Source of the DNA: Thalassospira profundimaris
GTDB lineage: Bacteria; Pseudomonadota; Alphaproteobacteria; Rhodospirillales; Thalassospiraceae
DNA length: 64,000 nucleotides
Assembly (NCBI RefSeq): GCF_003326755.1
Contig: NZ_JPWH01000020.1
Coordinates: 18,296-82,295 of the forward strand
Direction of reading: 5' to 3'
Positions 44,857 through 53,820 of this stretch are shown piece after piece (position 1 is the stretch's first letter; every line of letters starts with the position of its first letter). The notes under the pieces were generated by a model. The model was not told the origin of the DNA and did not search any database. It saw only the letters and a list, made by a program, of their open reading frames with translations. Made by a program: the position numbers and the translations under genes.

Positions 44857-46359
44857 ATGTTGCTGCCCCGTTTTTCCGCCTTTCGCCGCCGGTCTTTGCG
44901 TGCGTCCTGCCTTTCGATTTTGGTTCTGGGTGCTGGCCTGGGGTTAAACCTGCCCGCCTTTGCCAATTCCCCCTCACAGCCCGGTGCGCTGCCCGACGAT
45001 GCCTATCCCGGTGGTACAACAACCTGGCTCAAAAAAACCGGCCGTTCCGCCTTTACCCATCCGTCGGCCAATATGGCCTTTGAAAAAAGGATGGATTTCA
45101 AACTGGGCGAGGCGCTTTTTCAACGCATGTGGGTCGCCGCCCCCACCAAAACCCACACCACCGACGGGCTGGGACCGCTTTACAACTCGCGCTCCTGTAT
45201 TGGCTGTCATGTGCGCAATGGGCGCGGCCACGCACTGGATCCGCAAAACGATACGGACCGTGCTTCTGTTGCCATGCTGCTTCGGCTGTCCATCCCGCCC
45301 CAAAATGAAACCGACCGTGCCCATCTTGCCAGTGGCAGGGTCAATTCCATTCCCGACCCCGTCTATGGCAACCAGTTTCAGGAACTGTCGGTTCCCGGCA
45401 TCCCGGCCGAGGGGCGCGTTCTGGTAACATATCAGGACCAGACCATTAGGTTGGCGGACGGCGAAACCATCACTTTGCGCAAACCCGACTACGCGTTTGA
45501 TGAACTGGCCTATGGCCCGCTGCATGACGGATTGATGATTTCACCGCGCATTGCCCCGCAACTGATCGGCCTTGGCCTGCTCGAAGCCATCCCCGAAGAT
45601 ATGATCACCGCGCAGGCCGACCCGGATGACGCCAATGGCGATGGCATTTCAGGCAAGGCAAACCGGGTGTGGAATATTGCGACACAAAAGGTCGATCTGG
45701 GCCGGTTTGGCTGGAAGGCGGGCATGCCCACCCTGGACCAGCAAAACCAGAATGCCATGCAGTTCGACGTTGGCCTGTCCACCCCCCTCTATCCCGAGGG
45801 TGCGGGTGATTGCACCCCGGCACAAACCCTGTGCCGTGCTGCGCCAAACGGCAACGATCCGCAATATGACAACCTTGAAGCCCACGGCACGATTACCGAC
45901 CTGATCCTGTATTATACGCGCCATTTGGCCCCACCGATGCGCGCCAATGCCAATGCCCCCGATATTCTGGCAGGCCGGCAGGTCTTTAACGATATTGGCT
46001 GTGCAAGCTGTCATCGCGCCAGCTATCAGCTTCCGGTCAACGATCAGCAGCCGGAGCTTTCCGGGCAGTTGATCTGGCCTTATAGCGACCTGTTGTTGCA
46101 TGATATGGGCGACGGCCTGGCCGACCACCGCCCCGAAGCCCTGGCAACTGGTTCGGAATGGCGCACCCCGCCCCTGTGGGGTCTGGGACGGACAAAGGAA
46201 ATTGATTCCCGCGCCGGTTTCCTGCATGACGGACGGGCCAATACCATTCTCGAAGCCGTTTTATGGCATGGCGGCGAAGCGCAAAACGCGCGCGATGCCG
46301 TCATTGCCCTGCCGAAAACCGACCGCAACAAACTGATCACATTTTTAAAATCGCTTTAG
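44857..46359 (+). CDS. Di-haem oxidoreductase (DUF1111)
   Basis: A 500-residue periplasmic protein: signal peptide to about residue 37, haem motifs CIGCH (near 108) and CASCH (near 385), and the DUF1111/DHOR pattern (GLGPLYNSRSCIGCHVRNG; WRTPPLWGLG; FLHDGRA). The start 44857 lacks a good ribosome site; TTG 44827 is possible. DHOR proteins are found between two imelysin genes in iron-uptake loci and may handle redox of periplasmic iron; not proven. Confidence 0.9.
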   Translation: MLLPRFSAFRRRSLRASCLSILVLGAGLGLNLPAFANSPSQPGALPDDAYPGGTTTWLKKTGRSAFTHPSANMAFEKRMDFKLGEALFQRMWVAAPTKTHTTDGLGPLYNSRSCIGCHVRNGRGHALDPQNDTDRASVAMLLRLSIPPQNETDRAHLASGRVNSIPDPVYGNQFQELSVPGIPAEGRVLVTYQDQTIRLADGETITLRKPDYAFDELAYGPLHDGLMISPRIAPQLIGLGLLEAIPEDMITAQADPDDANGDGISGKANRVWNIATQKVDLGRFGWKAGMPTLDQQNQNAMQFDVGLSTPLYPEGAGDCTPAQTLCRAAPNGNDPQYDNLEAHGTITDLILYYTRHLAPPMRANANAPDILAGRQVFNDIGCASCHRASYQLPVNDQQPELSGQLIWPYSDLLLHDMGDGLADHRPEALATGSEWRTPPLWGLGRTKEIDSRAGFLHDGRANTILEAVLWHGGEAQNARDAVIALPKTDRNKLITFLKSL

Positions 46360-46367
46360 GGGGTATC

Positions 46368-47504
46368 ATGCCGCTTTTGAAAACCGGGCCGCGCCGGGTG
46401 CTCGCCGGGATGATCGTGACCATCACCACCGGGCTTCTGGCCGCACCACCCGCGCAAGCCGACCTGCCCGATGAACAGTATCACGATGTTATTGTGCATC
46501 TGCTCTCCAACGTGATGCCCCCGCAGCTTGATGCCCTGCATACGGCAACGTCGTCGCTGGCTGACGACATGCCGGCATTTTGCAAAAAACCGGACCAAAG
46601 CGGGCTGGATAAAATGCGCGAGGGTTTTCATACCGCGATGGATCGCTGGCAGGAAGTCCAGCCCTGGCGGATGGGCCCGATGATGGCCGAAGGTCGCGAC
46701 CAGTTGATTGAATACTGGCCCGACAAACACGGCACTGCAGCCCGCCAGTTCCGCTTATTGCTGCGCAACAAGCCGCCGCTTTATACCAACCCGGAAAAAA
46801 TCGGCGAGGCCAGTGCCGCCCTGCAGGGTTTTCCCGCCCTTGAGGAAGTCTTGTTCAACCCGAAGCTGGCAGACGAAATTCTGGCTGCCAGCAAGGACGG
46901 GGCCTATCTGTGCCAGTATGGCGTGGCGATTTCGGCCAATCTGGAAAAACTGACCGGCGAACTGGTGGCCGAATGGCCCGCCTTTGCCGATGCCATGATG
47001 AATGCCGGGCCCAAAAGCATGGATTACCCGACATCCAAATTTGCCGCGACCGACCTTTACCGTGCCCTGCATGAAGGCATGTTAATTATTATCAGCCAGA
47101 AACTGGCCCGTCCGCTGGGCGAAGGGCCGGATGATGCCAATGCCAAACGCGCCGAAAGCTGGCGTTCGGAACGGTCACTGCGCAATATTTCCCATAACCT
47201 GAAATCGCTTTTTGCCATTTATGATGGCGAACTGAACGGGGCCGGGGAAAGCGGCAAGGGCATGGTCGCCCTGATCGGGGCGGATAGCCTGCTGGATAAA
47301 TCCTTCCGGCTGAACTGGCAGCAAATTCGCGACGCCAGCAACGCCCTGCCCGATTCAATGGTGGCGGTTTTGGCCAAACCCGACGGGTATGAGAAAATTC
47401 AGGATCTGGAAAACCAGGTTGCCTACGGGGTGATGCTGGTTGAAAACGACATTGGCGGCCACACCGAACTGGGAGGAGGTTTCAATGCCCTTGACGGAGA
47501 CTGA
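46368..47504 (+). CDS. Second imelysin family protein
   Basis: A 378-residue periplasmic protein with an aggggg site, signal peptide (LAGMIVTITTGLLAAPPAQA) and an imelysin domain. Where the first paralogue has GxHxxE, this has GFPALEEVLF, so the metal site is altered, as usual for the second imelysin of such loci. It follows DUF1111 by eight bases and overlaps DUF1513 by 20, implying co-translation. Confidence 0.9.
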   Translation: MPLLKTGPRRVLAGMIVTITTGLLAAPPAQADLPDEQYHDVIVHLLSNVMPPQLDALHTATSSLADDMPAFCKKPDQSGLDKMREGFHTAMDRWQEVQPWRMGPMMAEGRDQLIEYWPDKHGTAARQFRLLLRNKPPLYTNPEKIGEASAALQGFPALEEVLFNPKLADEILAASKDGAYLCQYGVAISANLEKLTGELVAEWPAFADAMMNAGPKSMDYPTSKFAATDLYRALHEGMLIIISQKLARPLGEGPDDANAKRAESWRSERSLRNISHNLKSLFAIYDGELNGAGESGKGMVALIGADSLLDKSFRLNWQQIRDASNALPDSMVAVLAKPDGYEKIQDLENQVAYGVMLVENDIGGHTELGGGFNALDGD

Positions 47505-48651
47505 TTTCAATTTCGGGCGCCGCGATGTTTTGCGCCTGATCGGCCTTGGTGGGGCCATTACCTTCCTGCCTGCCGGGTTTGCCCGTGCGGCGGCCGATGT
47601 TACAGCCCCCGAAGACCGCGCGGTTTATATCAGCGCCAGTGCAGGTAATCATGACGATTTTTACGTCAGCGCGTTTAATGCCACGGGCAAAATTTTGTAT
47701 GAGCAACCACTGCCGGGCCGGGGACATGATATTGGCCTGCGCCCCAACCATGTCGATGTTGCCGCGGTTGAACGCCGCCCGGGCCTTTATGCCCTGATCC
47801 TCAACCGTCATACAGGCGAGGTCCGCGCCACCTTAAAAAGCCCCGAAGACCGGCGGTTTTATGGTCATTCGATTTATTCAAATGACGGCCGTTACCTCTA
47901 TATCACCGAAAATGATTTTGAAAATGCCCGTGGGGTTGTTTCGGTGTGGGATGCGCAAAACGGGTACAAACGGGTTGCCGAATTTGACAGCTATGGCATG
48001 GGGCCGCACGAACTGCATTTGCTGCCCGACGGCGAAAGCATTGCCATTGCCAATGGCGGCCTTAAAACCCATCCCGATTTTGACGGCAGAACGCCGCTGA
48101 ATATCGATACAATGGCCCCGAACCTGACGGTGATTGACCGCAAAACCGGTGAAAAACTGTATCAAACCCGGCTAAAAGACGACTGGCACAAACTTTCCAT
48201 CCGCCATATCGATGTCGCACGCGACGGCACCATTGCCACCGGTTTTCAATATCATGGCGGGTTAAATGACGAAGTGCCGCTGGTTGGCGTTTGGAAACCC
48301 GGCAAAACCGACCTTCACGCCCTGGAAGCGCCCGACAACGTGCAATACCGCATGCGCCAATATTGCGGCAGTGTGCGGTTTGACGCGTCTGGCTCGGTCT
48401 TTGCCATTTCCTGTCCGCGCGGGGGTGTAATCACCTTTTGGGATGCACACAACCACACATTCCTGACCAACATTGCCGCCCCCGATGGCTGTGGCCTGGC
48501 CGCGACCGACCGCAAGGGCGAATTTGTCGGCACCAGCGGGCTAGGCGATGGCTGGCGCATGGATGCCCTGAACCGCAAACGCGAAGAGCTTCCCGACGAT
48601 TCGCTTAAATCGCTCAAATGGGACAACCATTTGCGGCGCATTGCCATCTGA
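47485..48651 (+). CDS. DUF1513 family protein (Tat-exported beta-propeller)
   Basis: A 388-residue DUF1513 protein. The start 47485 has a gggaggagg site. The N terminus FGRRDVLRLIGLGGAITFLPA is a twin-arginine signal. The rest has repeated WD/YVTN-like blades (HSIYSNDGRYLYITEN; GPHELHLLPDGESIAIANGG). Its constant place after imelysin genes suggests a role in the same iron pathway, biochemistry unknown. Last gene, terminator 24 bases later. Confidence 0.92.
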   Translation: MPLTETDFNFGRRDVLRLIGLGGAITFLPAGFARAAADVTAPEDRAVYISASAGNHDDFYVSAFNATGKILYEQPLPGRGHDIGLRPNHVDVAAVERRPGLYALILNRHTGEVRATLKSPEDRRFYGHSIYSNDGRYLYITENDFENARGVVSVWDAQNGYKRVAEFDSYGMGPHELHLLPDGESIAIANGGLKTHPDFDGRTPLNIDTMAPNLTVIDRKTGEKLYQTRLKDDWHKLSIRHIDVARDGTIATGFQYHGGLNDEVPLVGVWKPGKTDLHALEAPDNVQYRMRQYCGSVRFDASGSVFAISCPRGGVITFWDAHNHTFLTNIAAPDGCGLAATDRKGEFVGTSGLGDGWRMDALNRKREELPDDSLKSLKWDNHLRRIAI

Positions 48652-48674
48652 CCGGTGAAAAGCTTTGTCTTGCA

Positions 48675-48710
48675 AAAAGGTCGCGATGAAAGTTGCGGCC
48701 TTTTATTTTT
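48675..48710 (+). terminator. Terminator of the imelysin operon
   Basis: aaaaggtcgc / gcggcctttt, then attttt. Confidence 0.75.
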
Positions 48711-48811
48711 CCAAAAAATGATATTTATATCAACAACTTAAAATCAATCCATTCCTACTGGATCAAGGCAGTCACGTCAGGGGACAAAGCAATCCAAATT
48801 TTTTCTGCAAT

Positions 48812-48856
48812 TGATAACGATTTTCACTTGCGTCCAGCAATCGGCTTGCGTATAAA
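48812..48856 (+). promoter_or_regulatory. Fur-like box and promoter of a candidate sRNA
   Basis: TGATAACGATTTTCA (48812-48826) matches the 7-1-7 Fur pattern at 12 of 14 positions. It abuts a -35 TTGCGT (48828-48833), then a 17-base spacer and -10 TATAAA (48851-48856). Transcription should start near 48863, with Fur blocking it when iron is sufficient. Confidence 0.6.
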
Positions 48857-48862
48857 CACTCC

Positions 48863-49007
48863 AGACACAGCCCGCGAATGAAACCGATTCGCATTTGTCC
48901 CCAAAAAGGCTTGTCCTGTCCTGCGGGTCCTCTCTCCCCGCAGGCCTCTCAAGGTGGAACAGTGGCGGTAACCGATGCGGGAAACGGTTGCCGCCACTTC
49001 CGTTTTT
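48863..49007 (+). ncRNA. Candidate iron-regulated small RNA
   Basis: About 145 nt from the predicted start to the terminator. It has three stems: gcgaat/attcgc (48874-48892); cctgcggg/cccgcagg (48920-48944) with the pyrimidine loop tcctctctc; and a 14-bp terminator stem (48961-48998) ending in TTTTT. Exposed CCUCUC stretches (loop and linker 48945-48950) could pair with ribosome-binding sites. A short frame MKPIRICPQKG overlaps but lacks a ribosome site. Confidence 0.55.
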
Positions 49008-49057
49008 ACCGCATCAAAAAGATACCCGGATCATCGCCCAAACCTGCAAATGCACAG

Positions 49058-51532
49058 TCAGCTTTCCTTGCGGCCCCATAACAGACGCAGGGAATTAAGC
49101 GTTACCAGCACGGTGGCCCCGGTATCGGCCAAAACGGCAACCCACAGGCCGGTCATGCCCAAAATACTGGTGATCAGAAATATCCCCTTCAGGCCCAATG
49201 CCAGACCAATATTTTCGCGAATCACCCGCCGAGCCTGCCGCGACAATTTGACCAAAACGGCAACATCGGTAAGGCGGGATTTAACGATCACTGCATCGGC
49301 GGCCTCAAGGGCAATATCAGTCCCGCCGCCAATGGCAATACCAATATCGGCCGCCTTCAAGGCCGGGGCATCATTAATGCCATCACCCACCATTGCCACG
49401 GTTGTGCGCCTGTCATCTGTCTGCCCGTCCGTGCCCAGCTCCTTTAGGGCATTCAATTTATCCTCCGGCAGCAATTCGGCACGATAGGACATGCCAAGAT
49501 CGGCCGCCAGGCGTTGTGCCACCCGTTTGGCATCGCCCGTCAGCATCACCGGGTCTACACCCAGTTTGTTCAGCATTTCAAGGCCCTTGCGGGCATCTTC
49601 GCGCGGCACATCGCGCAGGGCCAGGGCACCAATCACAATATCATCGCGTATCACGGCAATGGCGGTGCTGCCCTCGTCCTCCTCACGATTCATCCAGTCG
49701 GTTACGGCATCATCACAGTCAATTTTCAGCCGTTTGGGCGCACCAACCTGATAATACGCACCCTCCACCCGGCCTTCCACCCCTGCCCCGGCAATGGTGC
49801 GGCCATCGGCAAGCTCTGGCAGCGTCAGGTTACGTTCCTCCGCCGCACTAACCACGGCGCGCGCCAGCGGGTGAGAGGTAACATTTTCCAGTGCCGCGGC
49901 AATCGCCAAGACCTCATCTTCCGTTTGCGCACCAAAGGTGGCGATGCCGACCAGGGCGGGTTTGCCCGCCGTCAGGGTGCCGGTTTTATCAAAGGCGATT
50001 TTACGCACCGCGCCAATGGTTTCCAACGCCGCCCCGCCCTTGACCAACAGGCCAATGCGGGCCGCCCGCGCCAGCGCCGATGTCACCGCCGCCGGGGTGG
50101 AAATAACCAGCGCACAGGGGCAACCAATCAACAGCAGAGCCAGGCCACGGTAAATCCATTCCTGCCAAGCCAGCCCGAACAGTAATGGCGGCACAAGAAC
50201 CGTGAGGGCCGCCATACCCATAATGATGGGCGTATAAATGCGGGCAAAACGGGCGACAAAACGCTCCACCGGGGCTTTGTGTTTTTCGCTTTCCTCGACC
50301 AGTTGAATAACCCGGTCCAGCATGGTCTGCCCCGCTGCGCGGGTAACTTTCACCTCAATCGGGCGGTCGGTAACAATGGCCCCGGCAAAGACCTCGCTGC
50401 CTTCCTCGCACGCCACAGGCACGGATTCACCGGTAAGATGACTATTATCAATATCGGCCTGCCCGCGTGACAGCACCCCATCGGCGGGAATGCGCTCTCC
50501 GGGCCGGACCTCGACACTGTCATCCACCGCCAATGCCGAAGGATGCACTTCCTGGCGCGTGCCATCCGATGCAATCCGACGCGCTTTTTCCGGCGATAAT
50601 TTTAACAGCGATTTCACCCCGTTGCGGGCCTGCCCGGCGGCCACCCCTTCCAGGCTTTCGCCAATGGCAAATAATAGCACGACCATGCCTGCCTCCAGCG
50701 GGTCGCCAATGGCAACGGCCCCGATCACGGCAACCGACATTAAAAATTCAATCGAAAACAGCGCCCCGTTCAAGGCCAATTGCAAGGCCCGCTTCATCAC
50801 CGGCAAGGCGGCCAATATCGCCCCTGCCGACAGGGCATATGGCTCGGCAACTGGCACAAAGGCCCCAACCGCCCAGCCCATCAGCAGGCAAATCGCCGCC
50901 CAGGCAATTTCGTCCCCGGCCTGCGGCCAGGGCGCAAAACGGCGCATCAGCGGCAGGCCACCACCGTGACTGTGGGGCAAACCATGCGCATGATCGTGGG
51001 AGGCATTGTTATAAGAAGCATGATCATCGCCAGCAGCATCATGGTCCGATGCAGTAGCATCCGCATCACCACACCCACCGCAGCAGGCAGACTTGCCCTG
51101 TGCCGCACCGCGCCCGTCATGTTCGGTCGCGCGATAGCCCAATTTCCCCAGAGTTTTGGATATATCCTCGCGGGTTTGCGGCCGGTCATTCTGCAAACCG
51201 AGCATCACGGTTTCGCGCATCATCGAAACATCAACACAATCCACTTCTTCACGCCGTTGCAGGGCCTTTTCGATTTTGGCAACGCAGGAGCCACAATCCA
51301 TCCCGGCCACAGCCCAGTGGCGATGATGAATGGCCGTATTGCGGGCACGCAGGCTGTTTTCAACCTGTTCGCGTACCCCCGCACCCGTTTCACCGGCAAT
51401 ATGAAGTTCACGCTCGCTGGCCTCAATTTCGTGGTCGGCAAGGTCCTTGCGCAATCCCTGCACCACAAAATCACGGCAGCGGGAGCACGCTTCCAGCTCT
51501 GCATAATCGCGCCAATTGATGGTCAGCGACAT
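49058..51532 (-). CDS. zntA: Zn/Cd/Pb-exporting P1B-type ATPase
   Basis: An 824-residue metal ATPase. The start 51532 (MSLTINWRDYAELEACSRC) has a gaggc site; an ATG 11 codons upstream has none. An HMA domain (GMDCGSCVAKIEKAL) is followed by a Cys/His-rich linker, the transport motif CPC (LLIGCPCALV), phosphorylation site DKTGTLT, HP motif SHPLA and GDGINDAPAL. CPC plus a DxG-type end (LLWGRK) and the His-rich linker fit Zn2+/Cd2+ export. The ArsR-type sensor gene lies upstream. Confidence 0.94.
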   Translation of the reverse strand: MSLTINWRDYAELEACSRCRDFVVQGLRKDLADHEIEASERELHIAGETGAGVREQVENSLRARNTAIHHRHWAVAGMDCGSCVAKIEKALQRREEVDCVDVSMMRETVMLGLQNDRPQTREDISKTLGKLGYRATEHDGRGAAQGKSACCGGCGDADATASDHDAAGDDHASYNNASHDHAHGLPHSHGGGLPLMRRFAPWPQAGDEIAWAAICLLMGWAVGAFVPVAEPYALSAGAILAALPVMKRALQLALNGALFSIEFLMSVAVIGAVAIGDPLEAGMVVLLFAIGESLEGVAAGQARNGVKSLLKLSPEKARRIASDGTRQEVHPSALAVDDSVEVRPGERIPADGVLSRGQADIDNSHLTGESVPVACEEGSEVFAGAIVTDRPIEVKVTRAAGQTMLDRVIQLVEESEKHKAPVERFVARFARIYTPIIMGMAALTVLVPPLLFGLAWQEWIYRGLALLLIGCPCALVISTPAAVTSALARAARIGLLVKGGAALETIGAVRKIAFDKTGTLTAGKPALVGIATFGAQTEDEVLAIAAALENVTSHPLARAVVSAAEERNLTLPELADGRTIAGAGVEGRVEGAYYQVGAPKRLKIDCDDAVTDWMNREEDEGSTAIAVIRDDIVIGALALRDVPREDARKGLEMLNKLGVDPVMLTGDAKRVAQRLAADLGMSYRAELLPEDKLNALKELGTDGQTDDRRTTVAMVGDGINDAPALKAADIGIAIGGGTDIALEAADAVIVKSRLTDVAVLVKLSRQARRVIRENIGLALGLKGIFLITSILGMTGLWVAVLADTGATVLVTLNSLRLLWGRKES

Positions 51533-51606
51533 TTTGCGCCTCGCAACATTCAAATTAAAATTCATATGTAATATACAAATAACAATTCATATGTCTGAGT
51601 CAAGTC

Positions 51607-51630
51607 ACATTCAAACGACCATTTGAATGT
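51607..51630. promoter_or_regulatory. ArsR/CzrA-type operator upstream of zntA
   Basis: acattcaaa / tttgaatgt: perfect 9-base arms, six-base spacer, 75 bp upstream of the zntA start. It resembles the 12-2-12 AT-rich imperfect palindromes bound by SmtB/CzrA regulators. A direct repeat aattcatatgt lies between it and the gene. Confidence 0.6.
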
Positions 51631-51692
51631 TTGATCAAACCACGGACATTTTGATGTTACACAAGGCCGGAAATCAGGACAGGAAGACAGGT

Positions 51693-52190
51693 TTAATCGT
51701 GGGTGACGTGGGCAAAAACGTCCTGCACAACACCGGAAATATGGTCATCATCAATGGTGTAAAAAATATGCCGTCCGTGCCGTTCGGAGGCCAGAATGCG
51801 CTGGTCACGCAAATGCCGCAAATGATGGCTGGTCAGCGACTGTGACATACCGGCGGCCTCGGCCAGTTCGCTAACGGTTTGCGGGCGTTCCATGCAACGC
51901 AGCACCAGTTGCAGGCGGCCTGCATCCCCCAACAGGGCAAAAATACGCGCCGCCGCCTCAATATCAGGCAATGACAGTTTTTGACCAATCACACTGGAGG
52001 CATCGCGCAATACCGCCGCGCCCTGCGACGGGCTCAGGCCCAAACGCTTTGCCACATCCGGGTCATCGGTCTGTTGATGCGCGTCGCTGCCGGGGGATTG
52101 TGCATCACCTTCGGGGCGGCCTTCGCGCCTTGCATCATCATCCTGTAACGGTGCGGTCATCTGCCTGTGTGCATTTTTGCTGTTTGCCAT
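51693..52190 (-). CDS. ArsR family zinc sensor (SmtB/CzrA type)
   Basis: A 165-residue ArsR regulator with an unusually long polar N-terminal tail (about residues 1-60). The start 52190 (MANSKNAHRQM) follows aaggg. Winged HTH: TVSELAEAAGMSQSLTSHHLRHLRDQ. The C-terminal helix has DDH, ten residues, then HVTH: the alpha-5 DxHx10HxxH zinc site of SmtB/CzrA. It should release the zntA operator on zinc binding. Not in a tight operon; 127 bp separate it from zntA. Confidence 0.9.
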   Translation of the reverse strand: MANSKNAHRQMTAPLQDDDARREGRPEGDAQSPGSDAHQQTDDPDVAKRLGLSPSQGAAVLRDASSVIGQKLSLPDIEAAARIFALLGDAGRLQLVLRCMERPQTVSELAEAAGMSQSLTSHHLRHLRDQRILASERHGRHIFYTIDDDHISGVVQDVFAHVTHD

Positions 52191-52340
52191 GACCCTTATT
52201 TTCCACGTATGACGGCGCAAAACAAGGCATGTTATAAAATTCGCTTTTCCACCATCGCGATAACGTGATCATCGCCAACGCCCCACAGCCACGGTTTTGG
52301 CGGACCAAACCTGGCATGATATATATGATATATAAGTCGC

Positions 52341-52535
52341 GTGCTGCAAAGGATGCCCAAATTGCCCCACCGCATTGCCAGGTTTGCCTGCACATTATTG
52401 CTGATAACAGCCCTCCCCCCAATGCTGGCGGGCTGTAGCGGCATTGACTGGCAAGCCAGCATTAAACAGACCCTGTCAAATGCCTGCGAAGCATCACGCC
52501 ATTGTGGCAGCAATGGTATCCCGCAGGCGGATTAG
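52341..52535 (+). CDS. Small putative lipoprotein
   Basis: Up to 64 residues: a hydrophobic signal (RIARFACTLLLITALPPM) ends in the lipobox LAGC, so the mature part is about 30 residues with two further Cys (NACEASRHC). The start may be GTG 52341, ATG 52353 or TTG 52362. An AT-rich block (atgatatatatgatatataag) just upstream looks like the promoter, divergent from arsR. Function unknown. Confidence 0.6.
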   Translation: MLQRMPKLPHRIARFACTLLLITALPPMLAGCSGIDWQASIKQTLSNACEASRHCGSNGIPQAD

Positions 52536-52548
52536 AAAGCAGGATGCC

Positions 52549-53820
52549 TTAATCATTGCCGGGCAGTTCCAGCGGCCGGACATATTCACCCAAATAATAC
52601 AGCAGCCCCAGGGCCGGGAACATCATGCCAATAGCTGTTGCCCACATCCAGCCTCCATGCGCATAGGCCCAGCCCCCAACGGCCGAGCCCACCGCCCCGG
52701 CGGCAAAAAAGGTCGCCATATACACACCATTAATACGGTTGCGATAGGCAGCGCCGAGCGAGAAAATCGCCCGCTGCCCCAGCACCATGTTACAGGTCAG
52801 ACCAAAATCGAGGATCACCGCCCCGGCCACCAGCACCACCAGGGAAAAGCTGCTGCCCATTGTGCCCAGATGTGTGAGCATCAGGGCACAGGGCACCGAT
52901 GCCATTGCAATTGCCGTTGCCGGACGGATCCAGCCGCGATCGGCCATGCGCCCGCCAATGGGCGCGGCAATGGCCCCGGCCGCCCCGGCCAGGGCGAACA
53001 GGGCGATATCCCCTTGCGACATGTTAAAATCCGGCCCGGCCAGCAACAGGGGCACCGTCGTCCAGAACAGGCTGAAAGCTGCAAACAAAGAGGCCTGATA
53101 CAGGGCCCGACGCCGCAAAACGCGGCTTGATACCATCAGTGCCGCCATACTGCGCAGCAGGTCAAAATAATGCGTGCGCGCCGTCGGGCGCCGAACCGGC
53201 AACACCAGCCGCACGGCCACAATCAACACAACCATGATGATGGCAGAGGCAAAAAATACCACCCGCCATTCTGTCAGTTCGGTCATAAAACTGGCAACCG
53301 GACGCGAGAGCATAATGCCGACCATAAGCCCGCTCATGACATTGCCGACGACCCGGCCCCGGTTGGCGTCACTGGCAAGATGGGCTGCCAAAGGTACGAG
53401 AATTTGCACCGCAACCGAGCCGATACCGACAAGCAGCGCGGATGCCAAAAACATAACGGGCGATGTTGCCACCCCCGAGACCAGCATTGCCAGCCCGCCC
53501 AATGCAATCACCGTCATGATCAGACGGCGGTTTTCAAAAAGGTCGCCCAGCGGCACGATCAGCAAAAGACCGATGCCATAGCCAACCTGGGTCATGGTCA
53601 CAATCAGCCCTGCCGCCTGTTTGGACAAACCCAGTTCCGTACTAATCGGCCCGACCAGGGGCTGGGAATAATACAGATTGGCAACAATCAGCCCACAGGC
53701 GGTTGCCAGAAAAAAAATCAGCCAGCCCGATACCGGTTTTGCGCCCGGCGAGGCGGTTGGGGCAGAGGACACAGGGGACATATCGGGGGCATCGCCCCGC
53801 GAGACGGACGGGCTGGACAT
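52549..53820 (-). CDS. MFS transporter
   Basis: A 423-residue major-facilitator protein with twelve predicted helices. It shows ANLYYSQPLVGPIS (helix 1), GLLLIVPLGDLFENRRLI (motif A), and a central basic loop. The start 53820 (MSSPSVSRGDAP) has ggag seven bases away. Similar YnfM/DHA1-type proteins are drug or metabolite exporters; the substrate is unknown. It ends close to the convergent small lipoprotein gene. Confidence 0.88.
   Translation of the reverse strand: MSSPSVSRGDAPDMSPVSSAPTASPGAKPVSGWLIFFLATACGLIVANLYYSQPLVGPISTELGLSKQAAGLIVTMTQVGYGIGLLLIVPLGDLFENRRLIMTVIALGGLAMLVSGVATSPVMFLASALLVGIGSVAVQILVPLAAHLASDANRGRVVGNVMSGLMVGIMLSRPVASFMTELTEWRVVFFASAIIMVVLIVAVRLVLPVRRPTARTHYFDLLRSMAALMVSSRVLRRRALYQASLFAAFSLFWTTVPLLLAGPDFNMSQGDIALFALAGAAGAIAAPIGGRMADRGWIRPATAIAMASVPCALMLTHLGTMGSSFSLVVLVAGAVILDFGLTCNMVLGQRAIFSLGAAYRNRINGVYMATFFAAGAVGSAVGGWAYAHGGWMWATAIGMMFPALGLLYYLGEYVRPLELPGND

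Noticed and set aside
48878..49081. Short frame MKPIRICPQKG overlapping the candidate sRNA
   Set aside because: No ribosome-binding site, and the sequence is dominated by hairpins; RNA function is the simpler reading, though a leader peptide cannot be excluded.
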